A DNA stretch of 64,000 nucleotides, from assembly GCA_030654695.1 (NCBI GenBank), contig JAURWY010000006.1, forward strand, positions 1 through 64,000, given 5' to 3'. Below are positions 48,926 through 59,219 of this stretch, piece by piece (the stretch's first letter is position 1; the number at the start of each line of letters is the position of its first letter). The notes beneath the pieces were generated by a model that made no database searches, was not told where the DNA came from, and worked only from the letters and a program-made list of their open reading frames with translations. A program made the translations under genes and the position numbers. The stretch comes from Polaromonas sp. (GTDB lineage Bacteria > Pseudomonadota > Gammaproteobacteria > Burkholderiales > Burkholderiaceae_C).

Positions 48926-49188
48926 GCATGCAAGTCGTCAAAATTTACACCACGGGCTCATGCCCTTATTGCATCCAGGCCAAGGCGCTTTTAAAGCAGC
49001 GCGGCGTGACTGAGCTCGATGAAGTCCGCGTCGACATGCTGCCGGGCGAGCGCGAAAAAATGATGGAGATCACCGGTCGCCGCACTGTCCCGCAGATTTT
49101 CATCGGCACCACCCATGTGGGCGGTTGCGACGATTTGGTGGCGCTGGATGGCCGAGGCGGTCTGCTGCCCTTGCTGAGCGCGGCTTGA
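48922..49188 (+). CDS. grxC: Glutaredoxin 3
   Basis: An 88-residue dithiol glutaredoxin, with active site CPYC (in TTGSCPYCIQA), RRTVPQIFIG and VGGCDDLVAL. It reduces disulfides using glutathione. The gene order rhodanese-grxC-secB-gpsA is conserved in proteobacteria. The start is either ATG 48922, coupled to the rhodanese stop, or ATG 48928. Confidence 0.96.
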   Translation: MSMQVVKIYTTGSCPYCIQAKALLKQRGVTELDEVRVDMLPGEREKMMEITGRRTVPQIFIGTTHVGGCDDLVALDGRGGLLPLLSAA

Positions 49189-49280
49189 TTTTTTCAGCCG
49201 ATCGTCCGGCGATAATTCTTCCGCTTGCACGGCCGTCACAGGCCGCGGGCGTTTCATTTTTAGTTTGTTGAAAGAGCACC

Positions 49281-49760
49281 ATGGCCGAAGCCAACCTTGA
49301 TCCTGTTTTCCAGATTCAACGCGTCTACCTGAAAGACATGTCGTTGGAGCAGCCCAATTCCCCAGCGATCCTGCTCGACCCCGAGCAACCCAGCGTTGAC
49401 ATCCAGTTGGGTGTTGAAACATCGCCGGTCGCCGACGGTCTTTTTGAAGTCACCGTGACCGCCACCGTGCACACCAAAATCAATGACAAGACGGTGTTTT
49501 TGGTCGAAGCCAAGCAAGCCGGCATCTTTGAAGTGCGCAACGTCGAGGCTGATCAACTCGGATCGATCCTCGGCATCGCTTGCCCGCAAATCGTCTACCC
49601 TTATCTGCGCGGCAACGTCGCTGACGTGATCCAGCGCGGTGGTTTCCCGCCGGTGCATCTGGCGGAAATCAACTTCCAGGCGATGTTCCTGCAGCAGCAA
49701 GCCGATGCTGCCGCTCAAGCTGATGCCGCTGCCCAAGCCGCACCGCAGATCATTGTTTAA
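49281..49760 (+). CDS. secB: Protein-export chaperone SecB
   Basis: SecB keeps preproteins unfolded and hands them to SecA. The 159-residue protein shows [28 protein letters not shown], and [20 protein letters not shown] near the C-terminal part (family signature, ends [10 protein letters not shown] and GGFPPV). The C-terminal tail is an Ala/Gln/Asp repeat ([14 protein letters not shown]) that probably varies in length. SecA, at 889, retains the SEC-C tail that binds SecB. Confidence 0.97.
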   Translation: MAEANLDPVFQIQRVYLKDMSLEQPNSPAILLDPEQPSVDIQLGVETSPVADGLFEVTVTATVHTKINDKTVFLVEAKQAGIFEVRNVEADQLGSILGIACPQIVYPYLRGNVADVIQRGGFPPVHLAEINFQAMFLQQQADAAAQADAAAQAAPQIIV

Positions 49761-49816
49761 GTTTTGATCCATTCCCCACTGTTGAACCGTCGCGCGCTTG
49801 CAGGGCAGGGCGCGGC

Positions 49817-50878
49817 ATGAAGATTCTGGTCATCGGCGCGGGCGCTTGGGGCACGGCACTGGCTGTCTCGGCCAGTCTCAAAACGGTCTCTGGACAAGCG
49901 GCACACGAAGTCTCGCTGTGGGCCCGCAACGCGGCCTTGGTGGAGGCGGTTCAGTCGACGCGGCAGAACCAGCGTTATCTGCCGGGCATCACGCTGGCCT
50001 CGGGCCTGCAGATGCTGGGCGGCTCAGACGCTTCGTTGGAAGCGGCTCTGGTGGGTCAAGACCTGATCGTCATCGCCACGCCGATTGCTGGCGTGCGCAG
50101 TGTTTTTCAGCGCTTACAACAGGCCCGAGTGCGCGTGCCAGTGGCTTGGTTGAGCAAGGGCTTTGAAGCGCCGTTAGCCGCGGTTGCTGGCACTGCACCG
50201 GCCGCCTTGCCCGGCGTGGGCTTGCTGGTCCATGAGATCTTGGCGCAAGTCGCCCCCGACTTGTTGGCCGGCGTGCTGAGTGGCCCGAGCTTTGCGCGTG
50301 AAGTGGCGGCGGGTCAACCGACCGCCTTGGTTGCGGCCAGTGAGCATGCCGATGTGCGGGCGGCGCTGGTCGATGCTTTTCACAGCGACACTTTGCGGGT
50401 CTACGCCAGCGACGACATCGTCGGCGTTGAGGTCGGTGGCGCGGTTAAAAACGTGTTGGCCATCGCGACTGGTTTTTGCGATGGTTTGAAGCTCGGTTTG
50501 AATGCCCGTGCAGCGCTGATCACCCGCGGCTTGGCCGAGATGAGCCGGCTCGGTGTGGCCCTGGGTGCACAAAACGAAACCTTCACCGGCTTGTCCGGTC
50601 TGGGTGATCTGGTGCTCACCGCGACCGGTGACTTGAGCCGGAATCGGCAAGTCGGTTTGTTGCTGGCGCAAGGTCAAACCCTGGCGCAGGCGGTGGCCTC
50701 ATTGGGTCATGTCGCCGAAGGTGCTTATTGCGCCCGCACGGTGGTGCAGCGGGCTCAAGCACTCGGCATTGAAATGCCGATTTCTGAAGCTGTCGTGGCC
50801 TTGCTGGACGGCGAAGTCACACCCGTGCAGGCGGTGGCCTCGCTGATGGAACGTCACGCCACCGTTGAGCAGGGCTGA
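49817..50878 (+). CDS. gpsA: Glycerol-3-phosphate dehydrogenase [NAD(P)+]
   Basis: GpsA reduces dihydroxyacetone phosphate to glycerol-3-phosphate for phospholipids. The 353-residue protein has the Rossmann motif [11 protein letters not shown] at the N-terminus, [25 protein letters not shown] with the catalytic lysine, and [13 protein letters not shown] small insertion near [11 protein letters not shown] is present relative to E. coli. Follows secB by 56 bp and is convergent with panC. Confidence 0.96.
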   Translation: MKILVIGAGAWGTALAVSASLKTVSGQAAHEVSLWARNAALVEAVQSTRQNQRYLPGITLASGLQMLGGSDASLEAALVGQDLIVIATPIAGVRSVFQRLQQARVRVPVAWLSKGFEAPLAAVAGTAPAALPGVGLLVHEILAQVAPDLLAGVLSGPSFAREVAAGQPTALVAASEHADVRAALVDAFHSDTLRVYASDDIVGVEVGGAVKNVLAIATGFCDGLKLGLNARAALITRGLAEMSRLGVALGAQNETFTGLSGLGDLVLTATGDLSRNRQVGLLLAQGQTLAQAVASLGHVAEGAYCARTVVQRAQALGIEMPISEAVVALLDGEVTPVQAVASLMERHATVEQG

Positions 50879-50905
50879 AGCCTACCGGACTGGCGTCTTT
50901 GCGGC

Positions 50906-51763
50906 TCAACTCTCCAAGTTGTCAATCAGTCGCGTCATGCCGAGTTTGGCTGCGCCCAGAACCACCAAGGGTTCTGTGCCCAGCGGGCCGGCTTGGGGGT
51001 GCGGGCTTAACAAATCGGCACGTTTACGCACCGTCAGGTAATCCGGCTTCCAGCCGCGCCGCGCCAGCGCTTGCATGGCTGCGGCTTCAAGTGCGGGCAG
51101 GTCAGCCGCTTGCGCACCTTGAGCGGCTTGGCCCAAGGCGGTCAGCGCCACCGAGAGTTGCACCGCTTCTGCACGCTCGGCTGGGCTGAGATAGGCGTTA
51201 CGAGAAGACAAGGCCAAGCCGTCTTCGGCACGTTGCGTCTCGCCGGTGACGATCTCGATCGGCAGGGCAAACTGCTGAACCATGCGGCGGATCACCATGA
51301 CCTGTTGGTAGTCCTTCTTGCCGAAGGCTGCAACGCCCTCAGGCTTGCCAGCAAACACGCATGAAAAAAGCTTCAACACGACGGTGCTGACACCGATGAA
51401 AAAACCGGGCCTGAAGTGCCCTTCCAAAATGTCCGCCAGCTCCGACGCGGGATGCACCTTGTACGTTTGCGGTTCTGGATAAAGCTCTTTTTCACGCGGT
51501 GCGAACAGCACATTGCAGCCGGCCTCTTTGAGGCGCTCGGCATCGGCGTTTAGCGTGCGCGGGTAACTGTCGAAGTCCTCATGCGGCGCAAACTGTAAGC
51601 GGTTGACAAAAATACTGGACACCGTGACGTCGCCCAAAGCAGAAGCCTGTTTGACCAGCGCAATGTGACCGTCGTGCAAGTTGCCCATGGTTGGCACGAA
51701 AGCCGGACGCCGATAGGCACTCAGGTGCTGGCGCAAGTCGGCAATGGTGTGAACGATATGCAT
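50906..51763 (-). CDS. panC: Pantothenate synthetase
   Basis: PanC joins pantoate and beta-alanine with ATP. The 285-residue protein has [15 protein letters not shown] (His of HxGH) and FGKKDYQQV plus [10 protein letters not shown], the standard PanC set. ATG 51763 is the start; a TTG one codon upstream is unlikely to be used. It lies 69 bp after panB on the same strand. Confidence 0.97.
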   Translation of the reverse strand: MHIVHTIADLRQHLSAYRRPAFVPTMGNLHDGHIALVKQASALGDVTVSSIFVNRLQFAPHEDFDSYPRTLNADAERLKEAGCNVLFAPREKELYPEPQTYKVHPASELADILEGHFRPGFFIGVSTVVLKLFSCVFAGKPEGVAAFGKKDYQQVMVIRRMVQQFALPIEIVTGETQRAEDGLALSSRNAYLSPAERAEAVQLSVALTALGQAAQGAQAADLPALEAAAMQALARRGWKPDYLTVRKRADLLSPHPQAGPLGTEPLVVLGAAKLGMTRLIDNLES

Positions 51764-51832
51764 CAAAAAATCCTTGAAGCCAGAGTGATTGAAAAGAGAA
51801 AAGTGCGAAGTTACCAGGCGCCTGCCAAGCGA

Positions 51833-52729
51833 TTACCAAGCGTGTAGGGCGTCCACCGGAAAACTGCCTTCTTTGACGGCTTTGACATAGGCCTCCATCG
51901 CACCGCGCACGTTGCCGGCGTCGTCCATGAAGTTGCGCACAAAGCGCGGCATTTTGCCCAGGTTGATGCCGAGCATGTCGTGCAGCACCAGCACTTGACC
52001 GGCGGTGTCTTTGCCGGCGCCAATACCGATGGTCGCGCAGCGCGTGAGTTCGGTCGTCAGGGCGGCGGCGACAGCGGCCGGTACCATTTCGAGCACGACC
52101 ATGGCCGCACCGGCGTCTTGCAGTTCATGCGCGTGCTGCTTCAACACGGCGGCTGATTCGCCAGTTTTCCCTTGCACCCGGTAACCGCCGAGTGCGTGCA
52201 CGGTTTGCGGTGTTAACCCGAGGTGGGCGCAGACCGGAATCCCACGCTCCACCAGAAAACGCACGGTCTCGGTGGTCCAGCCGCCACCTTCTAGCTTGAC
52301 CATGTGCGCACCGGCTTGCATGAGCACGCTGGCGCTGCGAAAAGCCTGTTCACGCGACTCGTGGTAACTGCCGAAGGGCAGGTCGCCAATCAGCCAGGCC
52401 GTGCTCTGTGAGCGGCGCAGGCCGTTGGCCACACACTCTGTGTGATGACGCATGGTTTCCAGCGAGACGCCGACGGTACTGGTCAGGCCTTGGCAGACCA
52501 TGCCAAGCGAATCGCCGACCAAAATACACTCGATGCCGGCGGCGTCTGCCACGGCCGCAAAGGTCGCGTCGTAGGCCGTCAGCATGGTGATTTTTTCGCC
52601 GTGTTGATGCATCTCGCGCAGCCGCGGCAAGCTGACCGGTTTGCGCTGCGACGGCGCTGCGGCGGGCGGCAAGGTGCCGTAAGCAGACGCTAGGCTGTCG
52701 GCAGACGGTTTTGCAGTGTCTTGAGTCAT
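51833..52729 (-). CDS. panB: 3-methyl-2-oxobutanoate hydroxymethyltransferase
   Basis: PanB makes ketopantoate from ketoisovalerate and methylene-tetrahydrofolate. The 298-residue protein has [27 protein letters not shown] (metal site), KLEGGG and [10 protein letters not shown]. It carries about 35 extra N-terminal residues, Ala/Pro-rich, before the conserved [24 protein letters not shown] 52729 is assumed but a later start is possible. Confidence 0.96.
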   Translation of the reverse strand: MTQDTAKPSADSLASAYGTLPPAAAPSQRKPVSLPRLREMHQHGEKITMLTAYDATFAAVADAAGIECILVGDSLGMVCQGLTSTVGVSLETMRHHTECVANGLRRSQSTAWLIGDLPFGSYHESREQAFRSASVLMQAGAHMVKLEGGGWTTETVRFLVERGIPVCAHLGLTPQTVHALGGYRVQGKTGESAAVLKQHAHELQDAGAAMVVLEMVPAAVAAALTTELTRCATIGIGAGKDTAGQVLVLHDMLGINLGKMPRFVRNFMDDAGNVRGAMEAYVKAVKEGSFPVDALHAW

Positions 52730-52813
52730 GTGGGCTCCGTGAGTACGCAATAGTTGATCAGCTTCATGGATGAAAGGACGTCAGCCGAGGGTCGGCGCCT
52801 GCTATGTGGAGCT

Positions 52814-53686
52814 TCACGCTGTCGTGTAAGCCAACCGGACGTAAATGGGCGCGAAAGCTTCAGCCTGCGTGACGTCGATCAGCCCCTCTTTGCACAGCTC
52901 CAGCATAGCAATGAAGGTGACCACCAACACCGGCATACCTCGCGTGGTGTCAAACAGTTCTTCAAACTCGACAAAGCGGCTGCCCTGCAGCTTGCGCAGC
53001 ACGATGCTCATGTGCTCACGCACACTGAGTTCTTCGCGGGTGATCACATGGTGCTGCACCAGTCGCGCTCGTTTGACGATATCGCGCCAAGCGTCTTGCA
53101 GGTCGACCACGCTGACATCGGGGAAGCGCGGCTGCAAGGCTTGTTCGACAAACACCTGCGCACGCAAAAAATCCCGACCAAACTGCGGAATGCTGTTGAG
53201 TTGGTGCGCTGCCAGTTTGATCTGCTCGTACTCCAGCAGACGCCGAACCAGCTCGGCACGTGGATCTTCAGCTTCTTGGCCTTCTGCGGTTTTCTTGGGC
53301 GGCAGCAGCATCCGCGATTTGATCTCGATCAGCATCGCCGCCATCAATAAATACTCGGCCGCCAGCTCCAAATTGGTCGATCGAATTTCATCGACGTAGG
53401 CGAGATACTGCCGCGTCACCGCAGCCATCGGAATGTCAAGAATATTGAAGTTTTGCTTGCGGATCAGATAGAGCAGCAAGTCCAGCGGGCCTTCAAAAGC
53501 CTCTAGAAAAACTTTCAGTGCATCGGGCGGGATGTACAGGTCGTGCGGCATCGCAAACAAAGGCTCGCCATACAGGCGGGCCAGCGCCACTTGGTCAATC
53601 ACAGCCGGCATGCCCGGCATGTCTTTGACACCCGCAGGCAGCAGCGATTGGCTACGACTCAGGGGCAAGTCTGCCGACAAACCCAT
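52814..53686 (-). CDS. scpA: Segregation and condensation protein A
   Basis: ScpA is the kleisin that bridges Smc heads. The 290-residue product has FEGPLDLLLYLIRKQNFNI, the N-terminal kleisin signature (ends FEGPLDLLL and KQNFNI), an acidic mid-region and a C-terminal winged-helix-like segment. The first 45 residues precede the usual start, but an ATG at 53686 overlaps the stop of the DUF3460 gene, suggesting coupling. scpB was not seen in this window. Confidence 0.93.
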   Translation of the reverse strand: MGLSADLPLSRSQSLLPAGVKDMPGMPAVIDQVALARLYGEPLFAMPHDLYIPPDALKVFLEAFEGPLDLLLYLIRKQNFNILDIPMAAVTRQYLAYVDEIRSTNLELAAEYLLMAAMLIEIKSRMLLPPKKTAEGQEAEDPRAELVRRLLEYEQIKLAAHQLNSIPQFGRDFLRAQVFVEQALQPRFPDVSVVDLQDAWRDIVKRARLVQHHVITREELSVREHMSIVLRKLQGSRFVEFEELFDTTRGMPVLVVTFIAMLELCKEGLIDVTQAEAFAPIYVRLAYTTA

Positions 53687-53904
53687 TATTTCCCGTTCGG
53701 ATGCTGGCCGGTCTGATAGACGTAGGGCTGTTGCGCGACGCGGGCATCCTCGTAGTCCTGCTCAGCATTGCGGTCAATTTTCTGGTCCCACCAGATGGCG
53801 CGACCCGCGCGCTGCTCAGCTTCGAGCGATGGCTTTTGGGCCTTCAGGGTCTCAATGAATTGAGTCACTTCAGAGGTGTAATCGGGGCGGCGAAAAATGG
53901 ACAT
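53686..53904 (-). CDS. DUF3460 protein
   Basis: A 72-residue protein opening MSIFRRPDYTSEVTQFI, typical of DUF3460, a small betaproteobacterial family of unknown function. The sequence is hydrophilic, with KPSLEAEQRAGRAIWWDQK in the middle. It lies directly before scpA, sharing the overlap, and 23 bp after sulP. Confidence 0.9.
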   Translation of the reverse strand: MSIFRRPDYTSEVTQFIETLKAQKPSLEAEQRAGRAIWWDQKIDRNAEQDYEDARVAQQPYVYQTGQHPNGK

Positions 53905-53927
53905 GTCGGATACCTTTGGCAAGCATT

Positions 53928-55604
53928 TTAGGGGATGGTGGCCTCAACCTTGGCAAGAAAGCCGGCGCGCTCCATGGTTTCGCGCGGTTGGGCGTTCAGT
54001 CCCGTCATGACGAGTCGTCCGCCGCGCAGCACCACCGCCTTGTGGAGTTGCTCCAGCACCTCTAGGCCAGAGCGGTCTAGCGACTGCAGCGATTGCAAGT
54101 CGAGCCTGATGTCCAGCCCTTGGGGGGCGGTTTCGACGGCGGTCAAGATCGGGTCGACCTTGGCCACGGCGCCAAAAAACAAGGCGCCGTAGAGCTGGTA
54201 ACTGGCCGAATTCGCATCCCGCGCGGTCTCGACCACGCGAAACAGCGAGCTCATCCGCCGCACAAACAGCACGCAGGCCAAAATCAGTCCGACCTGCAGC
54301 GCCACCGTCAAGTCAAACACAACGGTCAGAAAAAAAGTACCCAACATGAGCAGTTTGTAGTGGTTGCTGTGTTGGCGAAAGTGCACCAACTCGCGCCACT
54401 CGCCCATGTTCCAAGCGACGTACATCAAGACACCGGCCAGCACCGCCAGCGGCACGTGCACGGCCAGTGGCGCCGCCACCAGCACAATCACCACCAGCGT
54501 CAGGGCATGCACCAGCCCGGAGATCGGTGAGGTCGCGCCGGCCCGCACGTTGGTCACCGTGCGGGCGATGGTGCCAGTGGCTGGCATGCCGCCAAAAAAG
54601 GGCACGACAAAATTGGCAAGCCCTTGCGCCATCAGTTCTTGGTTCGGGTCATGTCGGGGCAGTCCCGAAATCTGGTCCGCGACACGGGCGCACAGCAGCG
54701 ACTCAATCGCGCCCAGCAAGGCAATGGTGAGGGTCGGGGCGAACAGCAGCCGCACGGTGTCCCACGAAAAGTCGGGCAGAGCAAAGACCGGCAGCGTTTG
54801 TGGAATACCACCAAAGCGCGAGCCGATGGTCTCGACCGGGAAGTTGGCCAGATAGGCCAGGGCCGTGAGGCTGACCAGCGCGACAATCGGGCCGGGCAAG
54901 CGTCCGGTCAGCCGTGTCACGCGGCGCATCGGCAAGCCCTCGACGTCATGCAGAGCTTTCAACAAGCGCGCCGTCAGCGTATTTTTTTCATTGGGCGCAG
55001 CGGCAAAAATAAGCGGCCAGACGAACAGGCCCACGAGGCAGGCCAGCGCCAATCCCAGCGCGTAAAAATTGAGCGTCCCTAAGTGGCTGCCCAGAACGCC
55101 CAACTGCGAGAAAAAATCAGCCGGCATCTTGTCCACCCGCAGGCCGAGAAAATCCTTCACCTGCGACAAGGCAATCAGCACGGCAATGCCGTTGGTGAAA
55201 CCGACCACAATGCTGACCGGCACATAGCGCACGAGGGTGCCGAGCTTGAACAGTCCCAACAGGTACATCAGCACGCCGGCGCAAGCCGTGGAGATCAGCA
55301 GATTGGCTAAGCCATAGCGCTCCAAAATGCCATACACAATGACGATGAAGGCGCCTGCCGGGCCGGCGATTTGCACTGAAGAGCCGCCCAGTGATGAGAC
55401 CAAGGCGCCGGCGATGATGGCCGTCCAAATACCGGCTTCTGGTTTCAGGCCCGAGGCAATCGCAAAGGCCATGGCCAGCGGCAGCGCAACGATACCCACG
55501 GTGATGCCCGCACCAGCGTCTTTGAAGAAGCGCTCTTGTGAGTAACCTTTGAGGGCGTCCAGCAGGCGAGGTCTAAAAGGGGCCAGCGGGACGGGCAGCG
55601 TCAT
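53928..55604 (-). CDS. SulP-family anion transporter with STAS domain
   Basis: A 558-residue SulP/SLC26-type permease. About ten to twelve membrane helices cover residues 30-430, with the family signature near GLKPEAGIWTAIIAGALVSS and GGMPATGTIARTVTNV. A C-terminal STAS domain (about 445-555; LDLQSLQSLDRSGLEVLEQL at its core, ends LDLQSLQ and LEVLEQL) has the Asp-Arg-Ser turn of the phospho-site. Substrate may be sulfate, bicarbonate or a dicarboxylate and cannot be told. The start overlaps the lipoprotein stop by ATGA. Confidence 0.94.
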   Translation of the reverse strand: MTLPVPLAPFRPRLLDALKGYSQERFFKDAGAGITVGIVALPLAMAFAIASGLKPEAGIWTAIIAGALVSSLGGSSVQIAGPAGAFIVIVYGILERYGLANLLISTACAGVLMYLLGLFKLGTLVRYVPVSIVVGFTNGIAVLIALSQVKDFLGLRVDKMPADFFSQLGVLGSHLGTLNFYALGLALACLVGLFVWPLIFAAAPNEKNTLTARLLKALHDVEGLPMRRVTRLTGRLPGPIVALVSLTALAYLANFPVETIGSRFGGIPQTLPVFALPDFSWDTVRLLFAPTLTIALLGAIESLLCARVADQISGLPRHDPNQELMAQGLANFVVPFFGGMPATGTIARTVTNVRAGATSPISGLVHALTLVVIVLVAAPLAVHVPLAVLAGVLMYVAWNMGEWRELVHFRQHSNHYKLLMLGTFFLTVVFDLTVALQVGLILACVLFVRRMSSLFRVVETARDANSASYQLYGALFFGAVAKVDPILTAVETAPQGLDIRLDLQSLQSLDRSGLEVLEQLHKAVVLRGGRLVMTGLNAQPRETMERAGFLAKVEATIP

Positions 55605-55804
55605 TTGCCGCCTGGGAGTACAGCGTCGGCTGTCGCGCCGACCACTTTGCCCGCCACTTTGACCGTGCCAATAGCCGCGTCACCGACCAGCCCGACCGCA
55701 CCGACGGCCAAGGAAGCCGCGGTGTCAACCACGGCAATGACGACACAGCCCGACAGCGCAAGGCTTGCGCTTGACAGCAAGATGATGCGCAGCAGTCCGT
55801 CCAT
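55601..55804 (-). CDS. Small lipoprotein between metG and sulP
   Basis: A 67-residue lipoprotein. The signal peptide LLRIILLSSASLALSGC ends in a good lipobox (LSGC), followed by VVIAVVDTAASLAVGAVGLVGDA and KVAGKVVGATADAV, a small-residue-rich hydrophobic segment. It resembles the short YgdR-like/NF038104-type lipoproteins I recall from proteobacteria. ATG 55804 overlaps the metG stop by one base (TGATG), and its stop overlaps the sulP start. Function unknown. Confidence 0.82.
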   Translation of the reverse strand: MDGLLRIILLSSASLALSGCVVIAVVDTAASLAVGAVGLVGDAAIGTVKVAGKVVGATADAVLPGGK

Positions 55805-57921
55805 CAATGAATCCGCATGCCTGGCGTGGCACCTGGCCAAGGGGTCAGCACGTGAATGCCGGGCTGGGCTTTTTCGTCTGCATGGCTGGCGGCCAGCACC
55901 ATGCCTTCGCTGATGCCGAATTTCATCTTGCGCGGTGCGAGGTTCGCCACCAAGACGGTGAGTTGGCCAATCAACTGTTCGGGCTGGTAAGCCGACGCGA
56001 TGCCGCTGAAGACATTGCGCAGCCGGCCTTCGCCAGCGTCGAGCGTCAGCCGCAAGAGCTTGGTTGAGCCCTCCACACGCTCGCAGTTGACGATCTTGGC
56101 GATGCGCAAATCGATCTTGGCGAAGTCGTCGATGGTGATGGTCGGAGCGATGGCTTCGCCGCCGGGGATCAGCGCTTCGCTGGCTTCTTGGTCAGCTTCT
56201 GCCGAGGCTTCAATGAGCGCCGGTTCTGCGCCGGCAGGCGGCTCAAACAAGGCATCGAGTTGCTTCACATCGACGCGTTGCATCAGGTGTTTGTAGTCAC
56301 CAATGACATGGCCTTGGCCTAGCGGCGTGGCGGCATCGGCAAAGCGCATCGGCGGCGTTTTCAGGAAGTCTTCGACTTGCGCGGCCAGTGCTGGCAGCAC
56401 CGGCTTGAGGTAGAGGCTCAACAAACGGAAGGCTTCGATACAGACGGTGCAAACGTCGTGCAGGCGCGCCTCTAGGCCGTCTTTTTTGGCCAGTTCCCAA
56501 GGTTTGTTTTGGTCCACGTAGGCGTTCACTTGATCTGCCAGCAGCATCACTTCACGCGCGGCCTTGGCGAATTCGCGGCTTTCGTAGAGTGACTCGATGA
56601 CGCTGTGTTGCGCCTTGAGGACATCGAGCAGCGCAGCGCCGTCAGCCGAAATAAGACCCAGCTGGCCGGCGAAGCGTTTGCTGATGAAGCCCGCCGCACG
56701 GCTGGCGATGTTGATGTACTTGCCAACCAAATCGCTGTTGACGCGGGCCATGAAGTCGTCGGCATTGAAGTCGATGTCTTCATTGCGTGAGTTGAGCTTG
56801 GCCGCCAGGTAGTAGCGCAGCCATTCGGGGTTCATGCCGAGACTGAGGTACTTCAGCGGGTCGAGTCCGGTGCCGCGGCTCTTGCTCATTTTTTCGCCGT
56901 TGTTGACGGTCAAAAAGCCGTGCACAAAGACGTTGTTGGGCGTCTTGCGACCGCTGAATTTCAGCATCGCTGGCCAGAACAAGGTGTGAAACGTCACGAT
57001 GTCTTTGCCGATGAAGTGGTATTGCTCCAGCGCCGCGTCGGCCATGTAGGCGTCGTAGTTCTGGCCGCGCTTGTCGAGCAGGTTTTTCAAGGAAGCGAGG
57101 TAGCCGATCGGGGCGTCCAGCCAAACGTAAAAGTACTTGCCGGGGGCGTCGGGAATTTCGATGCCGAAGTAAGGTGCGTCACGGCTGATGTCCCAGTCGC
57201 CCAAGCCTTCGCTTTGCGTGCCGTCCGGGTTGGTGCGCACCGAAAACCATTCTTTGACCTTGTTGGCGACTTCCGGTTGTAGTTTTCCGTCTTGCGTCCA
57301 GTTTTCCAAAAATTCAACGCAGCGCGGGTCTGACAATTTGAAGAAGAAATGCTCAGAGCTTTTCAGCACCGGCGTCACACCCGACAAAGCTGAGAACGGG
57401 TTGATCAAATCGGTGGGCGCATAGACTGCACCGCAGACCTCGCAGTTGTCGCCGTACTGGTCTTTGGCGTGGCATTTTGGGCATTCACCTTTGATGAACC
57501 GGTCCGGCAGAAACATGTTCTTTTCAGGGTCGAAGAACTGCTCAACGGTTTTGGTTTCAATCAGTGAGCCTTGCGGGTTGTCCCGCAAGTCACGGTAAAT
57601 CTGCCGGGCCAGCTCATGGTTTTCCGGCGAATCGGTGGAGCTCCAGTTGTCAAAGCTGATGTGAAAGCCGTCCAGGTAAGGCTTGCGGCCGGCAGCGATG
57701 TCGGCGACAAACTGCTGCGGCGTTTTGCCCGCTTTTTCGGCAGCAATCATGATCGGTGCGCCGTGGGCATCGTCGGCTCCAACGAAGTTCACCTCATGGC
57801 CCTGCATGCGCTGAAAGCGCACCCAGATATCGGCCTGGATGTACTCCATGATGTGGCCGATGTGGAAATTGCCGTTGGCATACGGCAGGGCGGTGGAAAC
57901 AAAAAGGCGGCGCTGGGACAT
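55804..57921 (-). CDS. metG: Methionyl-tRNA synthetase (with C-terminal tRNA-binding domain)
   Basis: A class I synthetase of 705 residues. N-terminal [14 protein letters not shown] carries the HIGH motif; the zinc knuckle is [18 protein letters not shown]; the KMSKS motif is [11 protein letters not shown]. The last 100 residues form an EMAPII/Trbp111-type tRNA-binding domain ([20 protein letters not shown], shown by ends DFAKIDLRI and VNCERV). ATG 57921 ([17 protein letters not shown]) is the start. It is divergent from mrp, with 155 bp between. Confidence 0.97.
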   Translation of the reverse strand: MSQRRLFVSTALPYANGNFHIGHIMEYIQADIWVRFQRMQGHEVNFVGADDAHGAPIMIAAEKAGKTPQQFVADIAAGRKPYLDGFHISFDNWSSTDSPENHELARQIYRDLRDNPQGSLIETKTVEQFFDPEKNMFLPDRFIKGECPKCHAKDQYGDNCEVCGAVYAPTDLINPFSALSGVTPVLKSSEHFFFKLSDPRCVEFLENWTQDGKLQPEVANKVKEWFSVRTNPDGTQSEGLGDWDISRDAPYFGIEIPDAPGKYFYVWLDAPIGYLASLKNLLDKRGQNYDAYMADAALEQYHFIGKDIVTFHTLFWPAMLKFSGRKTPNNVFVHGFLTVNNGEKMSKSRGTGLDPLKYLSLGMNPEWLRYYLAAKLNSRNEDIDFNADDFMARVNSDLVGKYINIASRAAGFISKRFAGQLGLISADGAALLDVLKAQHSVIESLYESREFAKAAREVMLLADQVNAYVDQNKPWELAKKDGLEARLHDVCTVCIEAFRLLSLYLKPVLPALAAQVEDFLKTPPMRFADAATPLGQGHVIGDYKHLMQRVDVKQLDALFEPPAGAEPALIEASAEADQEASEALIPGGEAIAPTITIDDFAKIDLRIAKIVNCERVEGSTKLLRLTLDAGEGRLRNVFSGIASAYQPEQLIGQLTVLVANLAPRKMKFGISEGMVLAASHADEKAQPGIHVLTPWPGATPGMRIH

Positions 57922-58076
57922 AAACATCTTTATTGAACTAAGCCGGGATTTTATGTCGTTGGGACCCAGCTAAGCCCTTCAGCCAGTGCGGACGAGGTGC
58001 CGGCGTTAGACTGCTCACCAAACTTTTCACAGACTTTGTAGCTTTAGCGGCACCTATAAAACCGGAGATAGATTTC

Positions 58077-59180
58077 ATGGCGGCAGAACAACAACTGACC
58101 CAGCAGGCGATTTTTAATGCCCTGCAGGCAGTCATAGACCCGAACACGGGCAAAGATTTCGTCAGCACCAAAGCGGTTAAAAACCTGCTGTTGACCGACG
58201 GCGATGTGGCTTTTGACGTTGAACTGGCCTATCCCGCCAAGAGCCAACTGGCTGGGTTTCGCAAGCAGCTGATCGCCGCTGTCAAGGCCGTGCCGGGCGT
58301 CAACAACGTCTCGGTCAACGTGACGTTCAAGATCTCCAGCCACAGCGTGCAGCGTGGCGTGCAACTGCTGCCTAATGTGAAAAACATCATCGCCGTGGCC
58401 TCGGGCAAGGGCGGCGTTGGCAAAAGCACTACCGCGGTTAATTTGGCGCTGGCTTTGGCCGCTGAAGGTGCCAGCGTCGGTTTGCTGGACGCCGATATTT
58501 ACGGCCCCAGCCAGCCAATGATGATGGGCATTGAGGGCCGTCCTGAAAGCGTTGACGGCAAAAACATGGAGCCAATGGAAAACTACGGCATTCAAGTCAT
58601 GTCGATTGGCTTTTTGGTGGCCCAAGACGAAGCCATGATCTGGCGTGGTCCGATGGCGACGCAGGCGCTTGAGCAGCTGCTGCGCCAGACCAACTGGAAA
58701 GACCTCGACTATTTGATTGTCGACATGCCGCCCGGTACCGGCGATATTCAGCTGACGCTGAGCCAGCGCGTGCCGATGACCGGCGCCGTGATCGTCACCA
58801 CGCCGCAAGACATTGCTTTGCTGGATGCCAAAAAAGGCATCAAGATGTTCGAGAAAGTCGGCGTGCCGATTCTCGGCATCGTCGAAAACATGGCGGTGCA
58901 TGTGTGCAGCAACTGCGGCCACACCGAGCATATTTTTGGCGAAGATGGCGGCAAGAAAATGGCTGCTGACTACGGTATGGACTACCTCGGCGCCTTGCCG
59001 CTGGACATGCAAATTCGCCTGCAGGCCGACAACGGCCGGCCGACCGTGGTGGCCGACCCGGATGGCGATGTGGCTGGTATTTACAAGGCCGTGGCGCGCA
59101 AGGTGGCGGTCTCGATTGCGGCCAAGAACAAAGACTTTTCGTCCAAGTTCCCGACCATCACCATTTCCAAAAACACCTGA
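58077..59180 (+). CDS. apbC: Mrp/ApbC-type Fe-S cluster carrier ATPase
   Basis: A 367-residue P-loop protein that carries [4Fe-4S] clusters to apoproteins. An N-terminal DUF59/MIP18 domain (residues 1-85) precedes the deviant Walker A GKGGVGKST (about 110-118), DADIYGPSQP, and the cluster-binding CSNC (about 281-284). The ATG at 58077 follows GGAGATAGATTTC. No partner gene is adjacent; the MFS gene follows 39 bp later. Confidence 0.95.
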   Translation: MAAEQQLTQQAIFNALQAVIDPNTGKDFVSTKAVKNLLLTDGDVAFDVELAYPAKSQLAGFRKQLIAAVKAVPGVNNVSVNVTFKISSHSVQRGVQLLPNVKNIIAVASGKGGVGKSTTAVNLALALAAEGASVGLLDADIYGPSQPMMMGIEGRPESVDGKNMEPMENYGIQVMSIGFLVAQDEAMIWRGPMATQALEQLLRQTNWKDLDYLIVDMPPGTGDIQLTLSQRVPMTGAVIVTTPQDIALLDAKKGIKMFEKVGVPILGIVENMAVHVCSNCGHTEHIFGEDGGKKMAADYGMDYLGALPLDMQIRLQADNGRPTVVADPDGDVAGIYKAVARKVAVSIAAKNKDFSSKFPTITISKNT

Positions 59181-59219
59181 CCGACCCCTTGCACACAACA
59201 CTACAGCGCATGAACTGAG

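Noticed and set aside
58044..59201. 385-codon open frame antisense to mrp/apbC
   Set aside because: Shadow frame; covers the whole of a certain gene.
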